10,245 bases of DNA from JACCVG01 sp034664165. Lineage in GTDB: Bacteria > Actinomycetota > Thermoleophilia > Solirubrobacterales > Thermoleophilaceae. Of the stretch, positions 1 through 5,367 are shown piece after piece (positions within the stretch are counted from its first letter, which is position 1; every line of letters begins with the position of its first letter). The notes beneath the pieces were generated by a model. That model did no database searches and was not told the origin of the DNA. It saw only the letters and a list, made by a program, of their open reading frames with translations. The stretch is from NCBI GenBank assembly GCA_034664165.1, contig JAXDIE010000122.1, positions 1-10,245 on the forward strand, given 5' to 3'. A program made the position numbers and the translations under genes.

Positions 1-751
1 TGAACACCTTGGTGGCGCCACAGTTCTTGAACTTCGGGCCGTCGAGAGCGCACTGGAAGGTGACGCCCGTCTCGCTGGCCACCAGCGTGAAGGTGGTCTT
101 GGCCTTGGGCTTGCCCACCCGGGTGAGCGTGACGGTCGGCGCGACGCAGTCGTCCTGGCGCTTGGGGTTGGTGCTGCAGCCGTCCTGGGTCTCATCACCG
201 AACCCGTCGCCATCGGCGTCGGGCTCCAGGTTGGCCGACACGTTCACGCGTGTGGTGCCAGAGATGACAGGCGGCGTGAACGTCGTGCCCGGAGAGGGAT
301 CCGGCTGCCCAAGGGCGGCGTTCTCCTTGTCGGCGGCGCTGGTGCCGAACCGCACGCAGGTGGATGCGTCAATCGAGGTCAGGCCGAGGATGTCGCCGGC
401 GAGCACGGGAATCCGGGTCGAGAAGGCGCTTGCCGAGGTCGTCTCGATCCTGCTCTGGTCGACGACCGTGTAGGCGTTTAGCACGGCGGTCGCACGGAAG
501 ATCTTGAGGCGGACGCGCGCCGCAGGCCCGATCGGGGCGTTGCTCCAGCTCGTGATCACGCCCGCGCTGGGAACCACATAGGAGGAGCCCGCCGAGGCGG
601 CCTGGAGGTGTATCGAGCTGGGCGGGCAAACGTTGTTGGCCAGGGGCTGCGTCTCCCCGATCGTCACCGCCGCCTGAGCGGGCGCCGCAACCGTCATGGC
701 GGCGCACGCCGCCAATGGCAGTCCGCGGGTAAGGGCGTTGAGCCGCAGCAT
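1..751 (-). CDS. Secreted TSP3-loop paralogue P1 (3' end beyond the window)
   Basis: This gene starts at ATG 751 and runs off the left edge; 250 codons are visible and no function is recognised. Residues 1-27 look like a signal peptide ending AQA, with the mature protein starting AVTIG. A beta-rich domain follows (about 28-170) with the conserved VITSW motif and cysteines C42 and C132. The acidic loop D178-D190 has the D-x-D-x-D-G-F-G-D spacing of thrombospondin type 3 calcium sites, and a second pair, C192/C202, comes after it. The start of the C-terminal module has C234 and C244, 10 apart as in the other paralogues. It lies 42 bases after P2 on the same strand and is probably the last visible gene of the sigma-factor operon. 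The ribosome site is weak (AGGGTG about 14 bases upstream), so the start is moderately sure. The role is inferred: a calcium-binding exported surface protein. Confidence 0.8.
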   Translation of the reverse strand, partial: MLRLNALTRGLPLAACAAMTVAAPAQAAVTIGETQPLANNVCPPSSIHLQAASAGSSYVVPSAGVITSWSNAPIGPAARVRLKIFRATAVLNAYTVVDQSRIETTSASAFSTRIPVLAGDILGLTSIDASTCVRFGTSAADKENAALGQPDPSPGTTFTPPVISGTTRVNVSANLEPDADGDGFGDETQDGCSTNPKRQDDCVAPTVTLTRVGKPKAKTTFTLVASETGVTFQCALDGPKFKNCGATKVF

Positions 752-793
752 GGTGTGTACTAAAGCACCCTGGCCCAGTCCCGGCGCACGGCG

Positions 794-1663
794 CTACTTC
801 TTCTTGATGCGCCAGCTGAAAGTGGCGTCGGGGCCCAGCACCCCGCCCGGCCCGACAACGTGCACCCGGAAGGTGTGCTTGCCCGGGTCGAGCTTCTTGA
901 ACTTGGCCGGGGAGCTGCAGGCCGCAAATGCCTTCTTGTCGATCTGGCACTCGAAGCCGGTCACCCCGGCGCCGCCACCCGGCGCCGTGAAGGCGAACGA
1001 CGCCTTGCTCGACTTGGACTTGGCCTTCGGCCCGGAGTCGATGTGGGCGGCGCACCCGGCCTGCGTGGTGGCCTGTGACGGGCAGGCATCCTGGGTCTCG
1101 TCGCCGAAGTGGTCGTTGTCGGCGTCGGGCTCAACGTCGGCCTCGACGGACCAGCGGAAACCCGTGGTGACGATATAGGTCTGGGGTTCGCCCACGCCGA
1201 GGGGCGAGGTGACGAGAAGGGCGTACTTGCCGCCGGGGAAGGGAGTGTTGTCGAAGCAGGCTACGGCTCCGGCCGGGCCCGTGATGAACCCGAGGTGATC
1301 GCCCGCCGCCACGGCGAGCCGTGTCGAGAACTGTTTGATGCCCGCCGCCGCCGGAATCATCTCGAAGGCGCCTTGTGCCGTTGCGGTGAACGCGGTTCCC
1401 GAGCTGCTGCCGTGATAGGTCCGCAGCGCAAGCTGCCCACCAGCGCTGCCCTCGCTCGCCGTGCGCCAGCGGGTGATCACTCCGCCTCCGGCGGGGATGT
1501 CGTAGCTCGGACCCGGGGTGGTCGCTACCTGGAGGAAGGCCGCGTTGTTCCCGCAGCTACCCCCGGCCACGCCGGTCTGACCGACCGTCGTGGCCGCCTG
1601 GGCGGTGCCGGGGACCAGTGCCAGCAGGAGCGAGACAGCGGCGGCGCGCCAAAGGCTCTTCAT
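794..1663 (-). CDS. Secreted TSP3-loop paralogue P2, coupled to the anti-sigma gene
   Basis: The product is 289 residues of unrecognised function. A signal peptide (1-23, ending AQA) precedes a mature end ATTVG. The N-terminal beta-rich domain carries VITRW at 62-66 and the conserved C37/C136 pair. The loop D180-D192 matches the thrombospondin-3 pattern, except that the conserved glycine after the third Asp is His185. C194/C204 follow. The C-terminal Ig-like module (about 215-289) has C239/C249, then a KFKKL..GKHTFRVH stretch, and ends FSWRIKKK. The start at 1663 is chosen because ATG 1663 overlaps the anti-sigma stop as ATGA, because AGGGG lies about 3 bases upstream, and because a clear signal peptide begins there; the longer open frame reaching 1909 is antisense-like and lacks one. 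The overlap places P2 in the sigma/anti-sigma operon. Calcium binding and surface location are inferred. Confidence 0.88.
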   Translation of the reverse strand: MKSLWRAAAVSLLLALVPGTAQAATTVGQTGVAGGSCGNNAAFLQVATTPGPSYDIPAGGGVITRWRTASEGSAGGQLALRTYHGSSSGTAFTATAQGAFEMIPAAAGIKQFSTRLAVAAGDHLGFITGPAGAVACFDNTPFPGGKYALLVTSPLGVGEPQTYIVTTGFRWSVEADVEPDADNDHFGDETQDACPSQATTQAGCAAHIDSGPKAKSKSSKASFAFTAPGGGAGVTGFECQIDKKAFAACSSPAKFKKLDPGKHTFRVHVVGPGGVLGPDATFSWRIKKK

Positions 1664-2382
1664 CGCCCCTCTACGTATAGCGGGTTCTGCCCCGGCTTGG
1701 GAAGATGCGCCTCGAACACCTGGCCACGCGCCTTGCCGAGCAGCCGTACCTCGGACACCCGCTCGGCGGAGATCGGGATGGCGCCGCCCCAGCTGCCGGT
1801 CGAGTCCAGCTTGAAGTCCGGAAGCGGCACGCGTACGCCGTCGGTGGTGACCAGCTCGCCGCGCAGGCCGGGCTCGCGCGCGGGCGCGTCGACCGTGACC
1901 AGGATCCATGAGGGCGCGCCGGCGTAGGCGAAGACCGTGCCGGAGTCCTTGCCGCCCGGCGCGCTGAGCTGCGCGGCTTCGAAGGCCTCGCCGTTGGCCT
2001 GCGCCAACGTGGCCCGGTAGCTCTGGGCCAGTTCGTGGTCGCCGCTGTAGGTGACGGTCATCGCCGCGAAGGTGGCAGCGACCGCCACGCCGGCGGCGGC
2101 GAAGGCGGGAACAAGTCTCCGAGCCCGGCTCGGCCGGTGGCGCGGGCTGCGCGGCTCTATCTGCTCGAGCACGCGCGACTCGAAGCCCAGCGGCGGCTCA
2201 TGCATGGGGGCCAGCTCCAGCAGCTCGTCGGCCAGCTCGGTGTAGTCGTCCACCAGGCGGCGGCAGTCCGGGCAGGTGGCCAGATGGCGCAGCACGCGGG
2301 AGCGTTCCTGGCCGTCGACGATCCCCAGAGCCAGCTCCGGCGCAAGCGCCCGGGTCTCCTCGCAGACCGGTCCCGTGCTCAT
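1660..2382 (-). CDS. Transmembrane zinc-finger anti-sigma factor, RskA-like
   Basis: This 240-residue protein is predicted to hold the adjacent ECF sigma factor inactive at the membrane. Its N-terminus contains the zinc-binding anti-sigma signature H-x3-C-x2-C (His33, Cys37, Cys40 in HLATCPDC), followed by an acidic/leucine-rich helix (45-58) expected to contact the sigma factor. A single membrane segment lies at about 91-111 after a basic patch (RARR). The remaining 130 residues should be outside the membrane and resemble the RskA C-terminal domain (stretches such as SWILVTVDAP and GSWGGAIPI). ATG 2382 overlaps the sigma stop by 4 bases, and its own stop overlaps the P2 start by 4 bases, so the three genes are probably translated in step. 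In this family, release of the sigma factor normally follows stepwise proteolysis. The signal is not visible from sequence. Confidence 0.92.
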   Translation of the reverse strand: MSTGPVCEETRALAPELALGIVDGQERSRVLRHLATCPDCRRLVDDYTELADELLELAPMHEPPLGFESRVLEQIEPRSPRHRPSRARRLVPAFAAAGVAVAATFAAMTVTYSGDHELAQSYRATLAQANGEAFEAAQLSAPGGKDSGTVFAYAGAPSWILVTVDAPAREPGLRGELVTTDGVRVPLPDFKLDSTGSWGGAIPISAERVSEVRLLGKARGQVFEAHLPKPGQNPLYVEGR

Positions 2383-2930
2383 GCGCCCACCTCGAGCTCC
2401 GCACGCAGCTTGCCCATCGCCGCGCGAATACGCGTCTTCACAGTGCCCAGCGGCAGGTCATCGAGCTCGCTGATCTCGAGCGCGGTACGGCCAAGGTAGG
2501 CGGCGAGAACCAGTGCTCGGCGCTGGTCGTCAGGCAGCTCGCCGATGGCGCCGCGGAGGCGCTCGCGATCATCGGGCGCGGGCTCGGCATCCGCGGGATC
2601 GTTTCCCTGACCGGCCGCCTGCAGCCTGACAAGAACTTCGTCCGGCGCCAGCGGCTCGGCGCTCTTCAGCCGCGCCCGATCGATGGCCAGGTTGCGGGCG
2701 ATCGAGAGCAGCCAGCCGGGCACCCGCCCGCGGCGGGCGTCGTAGCTGTCCGCGTGCCGCCAGGCGCGAAGGAACGCCTCCTGGGCCACGTCCTCGGCGG
2801 CCGCCGGGTCGTGCAGGATCGTCAGCGCCAGGCCATACACCCGCGTCTGGAAGCGGCGGACGAACGCGGCGGCGGACTCGGGGTCGCCCGTCGCGAGGCC
2901 GGCCAGCAGCGTTTCGTCGGACAGGGCCAT
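2379..2930 (-). CDS. ECF sigma factor (SigK-like group)
   Basis: This is a 183-residue extracytoplasmic-function sigma factor. Region 2 spans about 22-90: it includes the core-binding and -10-recognition stretch AAAEDVAQEAFLRAWR and then WLLSIARNLAIDRAR. Region 4 spans about 125-178, with ELPDDQRRALVLAAYLG and the -35-reading helix PLGTVKTRIRAAMGKLR. Length and two-region build are normal for ECF factors. ATG 2930 (MALSDETLL) is preferred over an in-frame TTG at 2984, because the predicted promoter (-35 at 2968-2963, -10 at 2945-2940) lies between the two. The start point would be only about 2-4 bases before ATG 2930, so the message should be nearly leaderless. This also explains why GGAG sits directly against the ATG with no spacing. 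The stop overlaps the anti-sigma start by 4 bases. Pairing with an RskA-like anti-sigma and the CAATCC/CGTAAT promoter suggest a SigK-like group; the exact class is inference. Confidence 0.93.
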   Translation of the reverse strand: MALSDETLLAGLATGDPESAAAFVRRFQTRVYGLALTILHDPAAAEDVAQEAFLRAWRHADSYDARRGRVPGWLLSIARNLAIDRARLKSAEPLAPDEVLVRLQAAGQGNDPADAEPAPDDRERLRGAIGELPDDQRRALVLAAYLGRTALEISELDDLPLGTVKTRIRAAMGKLRAELEVGA

Positions 2931-2939
2931 CTCCAAAGG

Positions 2940-2968
2940 ATTACGTGTTGACGAGGTGATCGGGATTG
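2940..2968 (-). promoter_or_regulatory. Predicted autoregulated ECF promoter of the sigma operon
   Basis: Read on the minus strand, CAATCC (2968-2963) is followed by 17 bases and CGTAAT (2945-2940). The same two hexamers, differing by one base, occur divergently in front of the lipoprotein gene. The pattern resembles the Mycobacterium SigK-type promoter (from memory, CCATCC with a CGAAT-like -10). Transcription would begin about 2-4 bases before the sigma ATG. Confidence 0.65.
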
Positions 2969-2991
2969 TTTCGGGTAGATCCAATCCCGAT
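2959..2991. repeat. Perfect 10-base inverted repeat in the divergent control region
   Basis: The arm ATCGGGATTG (2959-2968) and its exact reverse complement CAATCCCGAT (2982-2991) are separated by 13 bases. Each arm contains a -35 hexamer facing outward, so the symmetry is best explained as two back-to-back promoters. A two-fold protein operator at the same place is the alternative. Confidence 0.8.
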
Positions 2992-3009
2992 TACGGCCCG
3001 AGCCGTATT
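2982..3009 (+). promoter_or_regulatory. Predicted ECF promoter of the lipoprotein gene
   Basis: CAATCC (2982-2987), a 16-base spacer and CGTATT (3004-3009) match the divergent sigma-operon promoter in both elements. The start point would fall near 3015-3017, giving a leader of about 30 bases that contains AAGGAG at 3038-3043, 4 bases before ATG 3048. Confidence 0.62.
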
Positions 3010-3047
3010 ACCAGCGGCCTGTTTTCCCGATCTCCCAAAGGAGACCC

Positions 3048-3716
3048 ATGAACGTTCCCAGCATGATTCGACGCAAACTGGCGCTCGCCGGCCTGATGGC
3101 CGCGGCGCTGGCCCTGACGCTCGCCGCATGTGGCGGCTCGACGACAACGACCACTCCCGCGGCCGGTACCACGGCGGCGGAGGAGAGCGGGCCCGAGACG
3201 ATCGCCCTCGCGGATACCACCGACCCGGGCAAGATCCTGGTCGACGGAGAGGGCAACACGCTCTACCTGTTCGAGGCCGACACCTCCCCCACCAGCACCT
3301 GCACCGGCGACTGTGCAGCCGCATGGCCCCCGGTGACCACCGACGGCACGCCGGAGGCCAGCGACGGGGTCGATGCCAAGTTGCTCGACACGACCACGCG
3401 TGACGACGGGAGCACCCAGGTCGTCTACAACGGGCACCCGCTCTACTACTTCTCGGGCGACACCTCCCCCGGGGACATGAACGGCCAGGGCTCGGATGCC
3501 TTCGGCGCGGAGTGGTACGTGGTCGGCGCGACGGGCGACAAGCTCGAGTCGGGCGAAGCGTCAGCCAAGGCCGGCGCGAAGGAGTCCAAGAAGGGCAAGG
3601 GCGGCGGCACCGCCGACGCCGGCGCTGACACCAGTGCCGCGCCGGTCGCACCCGCACCCGAGCCGGCACCGGCGCCTGCGCCCGACAAGGGCAGCTCGGG
3701 CGGCCAGGGCTACTGA
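3048..3716 (+). CDS. COG4315-type lipoprotein with two secreted repeats
   Basis: This is a 222-residue predicted lipoprotein. Residues 1-28 form a lipoprotein signal (RRK, a hydrophobic core, lipobox LAAC with Cys28). A short Ser/Thr-rich linker follows. Two copies of the 'secreted repeat of unknown function' come next: the first at about 60-101 (GNTLYLFEADTS, then C75/C79 in CTGDC and AAWPPV), the second at about 112-150 (GHPLYYFSGDTSPGDMNGQG, ending EWYVVG). The tail (about 160-222) is disordered, first Lys/Gly-rich and then Ala/Pro-rich, and could span the wall. The start is fixed by AAGGAG 4 bases upstream; ATG 3063 is less well placed. The family's biochemical role is not settled; redox or envelope functions have been suggested. 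It is divergent from the sigma gene and shares its predicted promoter type, so it is probably a regulon member. It ends before a convergent hairpin. Confidence 0.9.
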   Translation: MNVPSMIRRKLALAGLMAAALALTLAACGGSTTTTTPAAGTTAAEESGPETIALADTTDPGKILVDGEGNTLYLFEADTSPTSTCTGDCAAAWPPVTTDGTPEASDGVDAKLLDTTTRDDGSTQVVYNGHPLYYFSGDTSPGDMNGQGSDAFGAEWYVVGATGDKLESGEASAKAGAKESKKGKGGGTADAGADTSAAPVAPAPEPAPAPAPDKGSSGGQGY

Positions 3717-3727
3717 CGGACGGTTTT

Positions 3728-3758
3728 GGGGACGGACGGGCGCAGCCCGTTCGTCCCC
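3728..3758. terminator. Hairpin between convergent lipoprotein and P3 genes
   Basis: GGGGACGGACGGGC (3728-3741) pairs with GCCCGTTCGTCCCC (3745-3758) over a 3-base GCA loop, 14 pairs with one G-U. It lies 12 bases after the lipoprotein stop and 8 bases after the P3 stop on the other strand, as expected for a shared terminator. There is no strong U-tract on either side, so efficiency is uncertain. Confidence 0.65.
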
Positions 3759-4677
3759 TCCCGTGCTTAGCCCTCGATCCGCCAGACGAACTTGTCGTCG
3801 GGGCTGACCTCCGATGTGAGCGTGAGCGCGTGGACGCGGAACGTGTGCCGGCCCGAGTCCAGCTTCTTGAACTTCTTCGGCGAGCTGCAGACCTTGAACT
3901 TCTTCTTGTCGAGGCGGCACTCGACCGAGGCGCTTCCGGTGAAGCGGAAAGTCGCGTTCGGTGAAGACGTCTTCTGCTTCGGGCCCTTGGTGATCTCCGC
4001 GTCCTGGGTCTCGTCGCCGAAGCCGTCCTTGTCCGCGTCGGGCTCCAGGCTTGCCGAGATGTTCAACAATTGCCCAGCGCCGGTGGCTATTACCGCCTCG
4101 CCCTCTCCCACAGGCTTCGAGACCGACCCGCCGATCAGATCGCCGGGTGCGGCGCCCTCGTTTACGCAGCCACCCGCGCCGGCGGGGCTGCTGTAGCTGT
4201 ACCCCAGGAACTCGCCGCCAGCGGCGGAGATCCGCGTGGGGAAAACGGTCTGACCGCCCGGGACGATGCTCTCCAGCCTCGCCTCGGCAGTTGCCTGGAC
4301 CGCGGCCACATTGCCCGTGAACAGCCGCAGGCTCATCGCGGCCAGGCCGCTCGTGATCGCGGTACGCCAGCTGGTGATGACCCCGCCACCCGGCGGGACC
4401 GTGTAGGCCGGACCTGTAACGGAGCCGATCTGCGTGAAGTCGTTGATGGCGCCCGGCGCGGTAAAGCTGCAGGCCAGCGGAGTGCCGCCCGAAGGTGGAG
4501 ACTGGCCCACGGTGGTCGCAGCACCGGCGCTTGGCGCCAGGACCGCGAAGCCGATGATTGCGGCGATCGCGAGCGGAACTCGTCCAGGAACAGGGCCCAT
4601 TCCATCACCTCCGGGTCGTTATCGGGAAAACCCTAACGCCTAACTAAGCCGGGCGGCCAGGGCGGCCGTTCGTCCCC
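3747..4677 (+). repeat. 12-base direct repeat flanking gene P3 (3747-3758 and 4666-4677)
   Basis: The identical 12-mer CCGTTCGTCCCC occurs at both positions in the same orientation. Each copy lies about 8-11 bases downstream of a minus-strand stop codon (P3 at the left copy, the MBL-fold gene at the right copy), and each takes part in or sits in the loop of a hairpin. It may be a duplicated 3' end or terminator piece carried along when P3 was copied. Chance is possible at this length and base composition. Confidence 0.4.
3767..4600 (-). CDS. Secreted TSP3-loop paralogue P3
   Basis: The product is 277 residues of unknown function. The signal peptide is 1-27 (ending AGA) and the mature start is ATTVG. 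The N-terminal beta-rich domain has C44 and C145, GVITSWRT at 73-80 and SLRLFTGN at about 90-97. The calcium-type loop is D188-D200 (DADKDGFGDETQD). Unlike P1 and P2 it is followed by no cysteine pair but by KGPKQKT, as in P4. The C-terminal module has C228/C238, KKFKKLDSGRHTFRVHA and a final FVWRIEG. The start is well supported: GGAGG lies 7 bases before ATG 4600. The gene lies 87 bases downstream of the MBL-fold stop and probably has its own promoter there. It is closest to P4, suggesting local duplication. Export and calcium binding are inferred from motifs; the partner or ligand is unknown. Confidence 0.88.
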   Translation of the reverse strand: MGPVPGRVPLAIAAIIGFAVLAPSAGAATTVGQSPPSGGTPLACSFTAPGAINDFTQIGSVTGPAYTVPPGGGVITSWRTAITSGLAAMSLRLFTGNVAAVQATAEARLESIVPGGQTVFPTRISAAGGEFLGYSYSSPAGAGGCVNEGAAPGDLIGGSVSKPVGEGEAVIATGAGQLLNISASLEPDADKDGFGDETQDAEITKGPKQKTSSPNATFRFTGSASVECRLDKKKFKVCSSPKKFKKLDSGRHTFRVHALTLTSEVSPDDKFVWRIEG

Positions 4678-4687
4678 CTTTGCCGCC
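4601..4687 (-). promoter_or_regulatory. Gap between the MBL-fold gene and P3, with probable P3 promoter and strong RBS
   Basis: Reading towards P3, the gap contains the A/T-richer patch TTAGGGTTTTCCCGATAAC, in which TAGGGT or GATAAC could act as a -10 element, followed by GGAGG (4612-4608) before ATG 4600. No convincing -35 is seen, and neither CAATCC nor CGTAWT is present, so it does not look like the ECF promoters at 2940-3009. Confidence 0.35.
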
Positions 4688-4689
4688 CT
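4659..4689 (-). terminator. Weak hairpin overlapping the MBL-fold stop codon
   Basis: AGGGCGGC (4659-4666) and GCCGCCCT (4682-4689) form an 8-pair stem with a 15-base loop; the right arm includes part of the TAG stop at 4690-4688. There is no U-tract, so this is at best a poor terminator, and read-through into P3 is plausible. Confidence 0.35.
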
Positions 4690-5356
4690 AGGGAACCGCC
4701 GGCACGAGCACGACCGGCTCGGCGGGCTTCTGCTGAGGGTCCAGCTCGAAGGCCGTCGATTCCAGCTGCCGCACGTTCGGCATCAGCTCGAGGAACGCAT
4801 CGGCCGGTTCGAGGAAGCCGACCCGTGGCGTCCGGTAGTGCATCGGCACGATCCAGCGAGCCTGGAGGCGGGCCGCGATTGCCGCCGCGGCGTCTGCCCC
4901 GATCGTCGGGCCGTCGCCCACCGGGATGAACAGGAGATCGACGCTGCCGATCGCGTCCGCCTGCGCGGGGCGCAGCTCCGATTGCCCGAAATCGCCGAAG
5001 TGTGCGACCCGAACGCCGTCGAGCTCGAAGACGAAGATCGTGTTGGGCCCGCGCTGGGTGCCGGCGACGTCGTCGTGCTCGGAAGCGACGCCGATGACCT
5101 CGCCGAGCGGGGTCTCGTGGGTCCCCGCCGTCGAGCGCACTACGTGCGGCTCCCCGGCGATCGCCTCAACGCTGTTGTGGTCCATGTGCTCGTGCGTCAC
5201 CAGCAGCAGGTCGATGCCCTCCGCGGTGATGGCCGGGTACTCGAACGTGATGCCGCGGGCCTCGAGCGCTGAGACGTCAGCGAACGGATCGATGAAGACC
5301 GAGCCACCCTCGCCGCGGAGCGCGAAGGCGGACTGGCCGAACCACTCGACGTTCAC
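4688..5356 (-). CDS. UlaG-like metallo-beta-lactamase-fold hydrolase
   Basis: This is a 222-residue protein of the COG2220/UlaG-like metallo-beta-lactamase superfamily, without a signal peptide and so probably cytoplasmic. The N-terminus NVEWFGQSAFAL is the usual first strand of the family, which fixes the GTG start at 5356; a longer open frame upstream overlaps P4 and carries no family sequence. The metal-binding motif is T-H-E-H-M-D-H (His55, His57, Asp59, His60). Other expected ligands are His94 (SEHDD), His119/Asp122 in AHFGDFGQ, and His173 in VPMHY. The set looks complete, so the enzyme should bind metal. Substrate cannot be told: members act on varied phosphoesters, lactones or amides. 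It starts 11 bases after the P4 stop, hence probably one transcript with P4, although co-transcription need not mean shared function. The ribosome site is weak (AGG only). Confidence 0.9.
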   Translation of the reverse strand: MNVEWFGQSAFALRGEGGSVFIDPFADVSALEARGITFEYPAITAEGIDLLLVTHEHMDHNSVEAIAGEPHVVRSTAGTHETPLGEVIGVASEHDDVAGTQRGPNTIFVFELDGVRVAHFGDFGQSELRPAQADAIGSVDLLFIPVGDGPTIGADAAAAIAARLQARWIVPMHYRTPRVGFLEPADAFLELMPNVRQLESTAFELDPQQKPAEPVVLVPAVP

Positions 5357-5367
5357 GCGCCTGGTCT

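Noticed and set aside
701..710. Possible lipobox (LAAC, Cys16) in the P1 signal peptide.
   Set aside because: The hydrophobic stretch before it is too short, and the later AQA before AVTIG aligns with the cleavage sites of the other three paralogues.
860..905. Repeated DNA shared between the 3' parts of P2, P3 and P4 (around 860-905, 3830-3875, 5440-5480) as a mobile or recombination repeat.
   Set aside because: The similarity follows the conserved protein motif of the C-terminal module (KFKKL..HTFRVH) and fades outside the coding frame.
369..1055. A 228-codon open frame on the minus strand spanning the P1/P2 junction.
   Set aside because: It is Arg/Gly/Pro-rich shadow sequence in another frame of P1 and P2, both of which have signal peptides and paralogues; no domain is visible in it.
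2982..2984. In-frame TTG at 2984 as an earlier sigma factor start.
   Set aside because: It lies upstream of the predicted promoter, has no ribosome site, and the added residues do not look like an ECF N-terminus.
2959..2991. The inverted repeat as a transcription terminator.
   Set aside because: It lies between divergent starts, not after a gene, has a 13-base loop and no U-tract; promoter symmetry explains it better.
2941..3669. A 242-codon minus-strand frame opposite the lipoprotein gene.
   Set aside because: It is extremely Arg/Pro-rich with no domain, lies antisense to a gene with a lipobox and family repeats, and crosses the divergent promoters.
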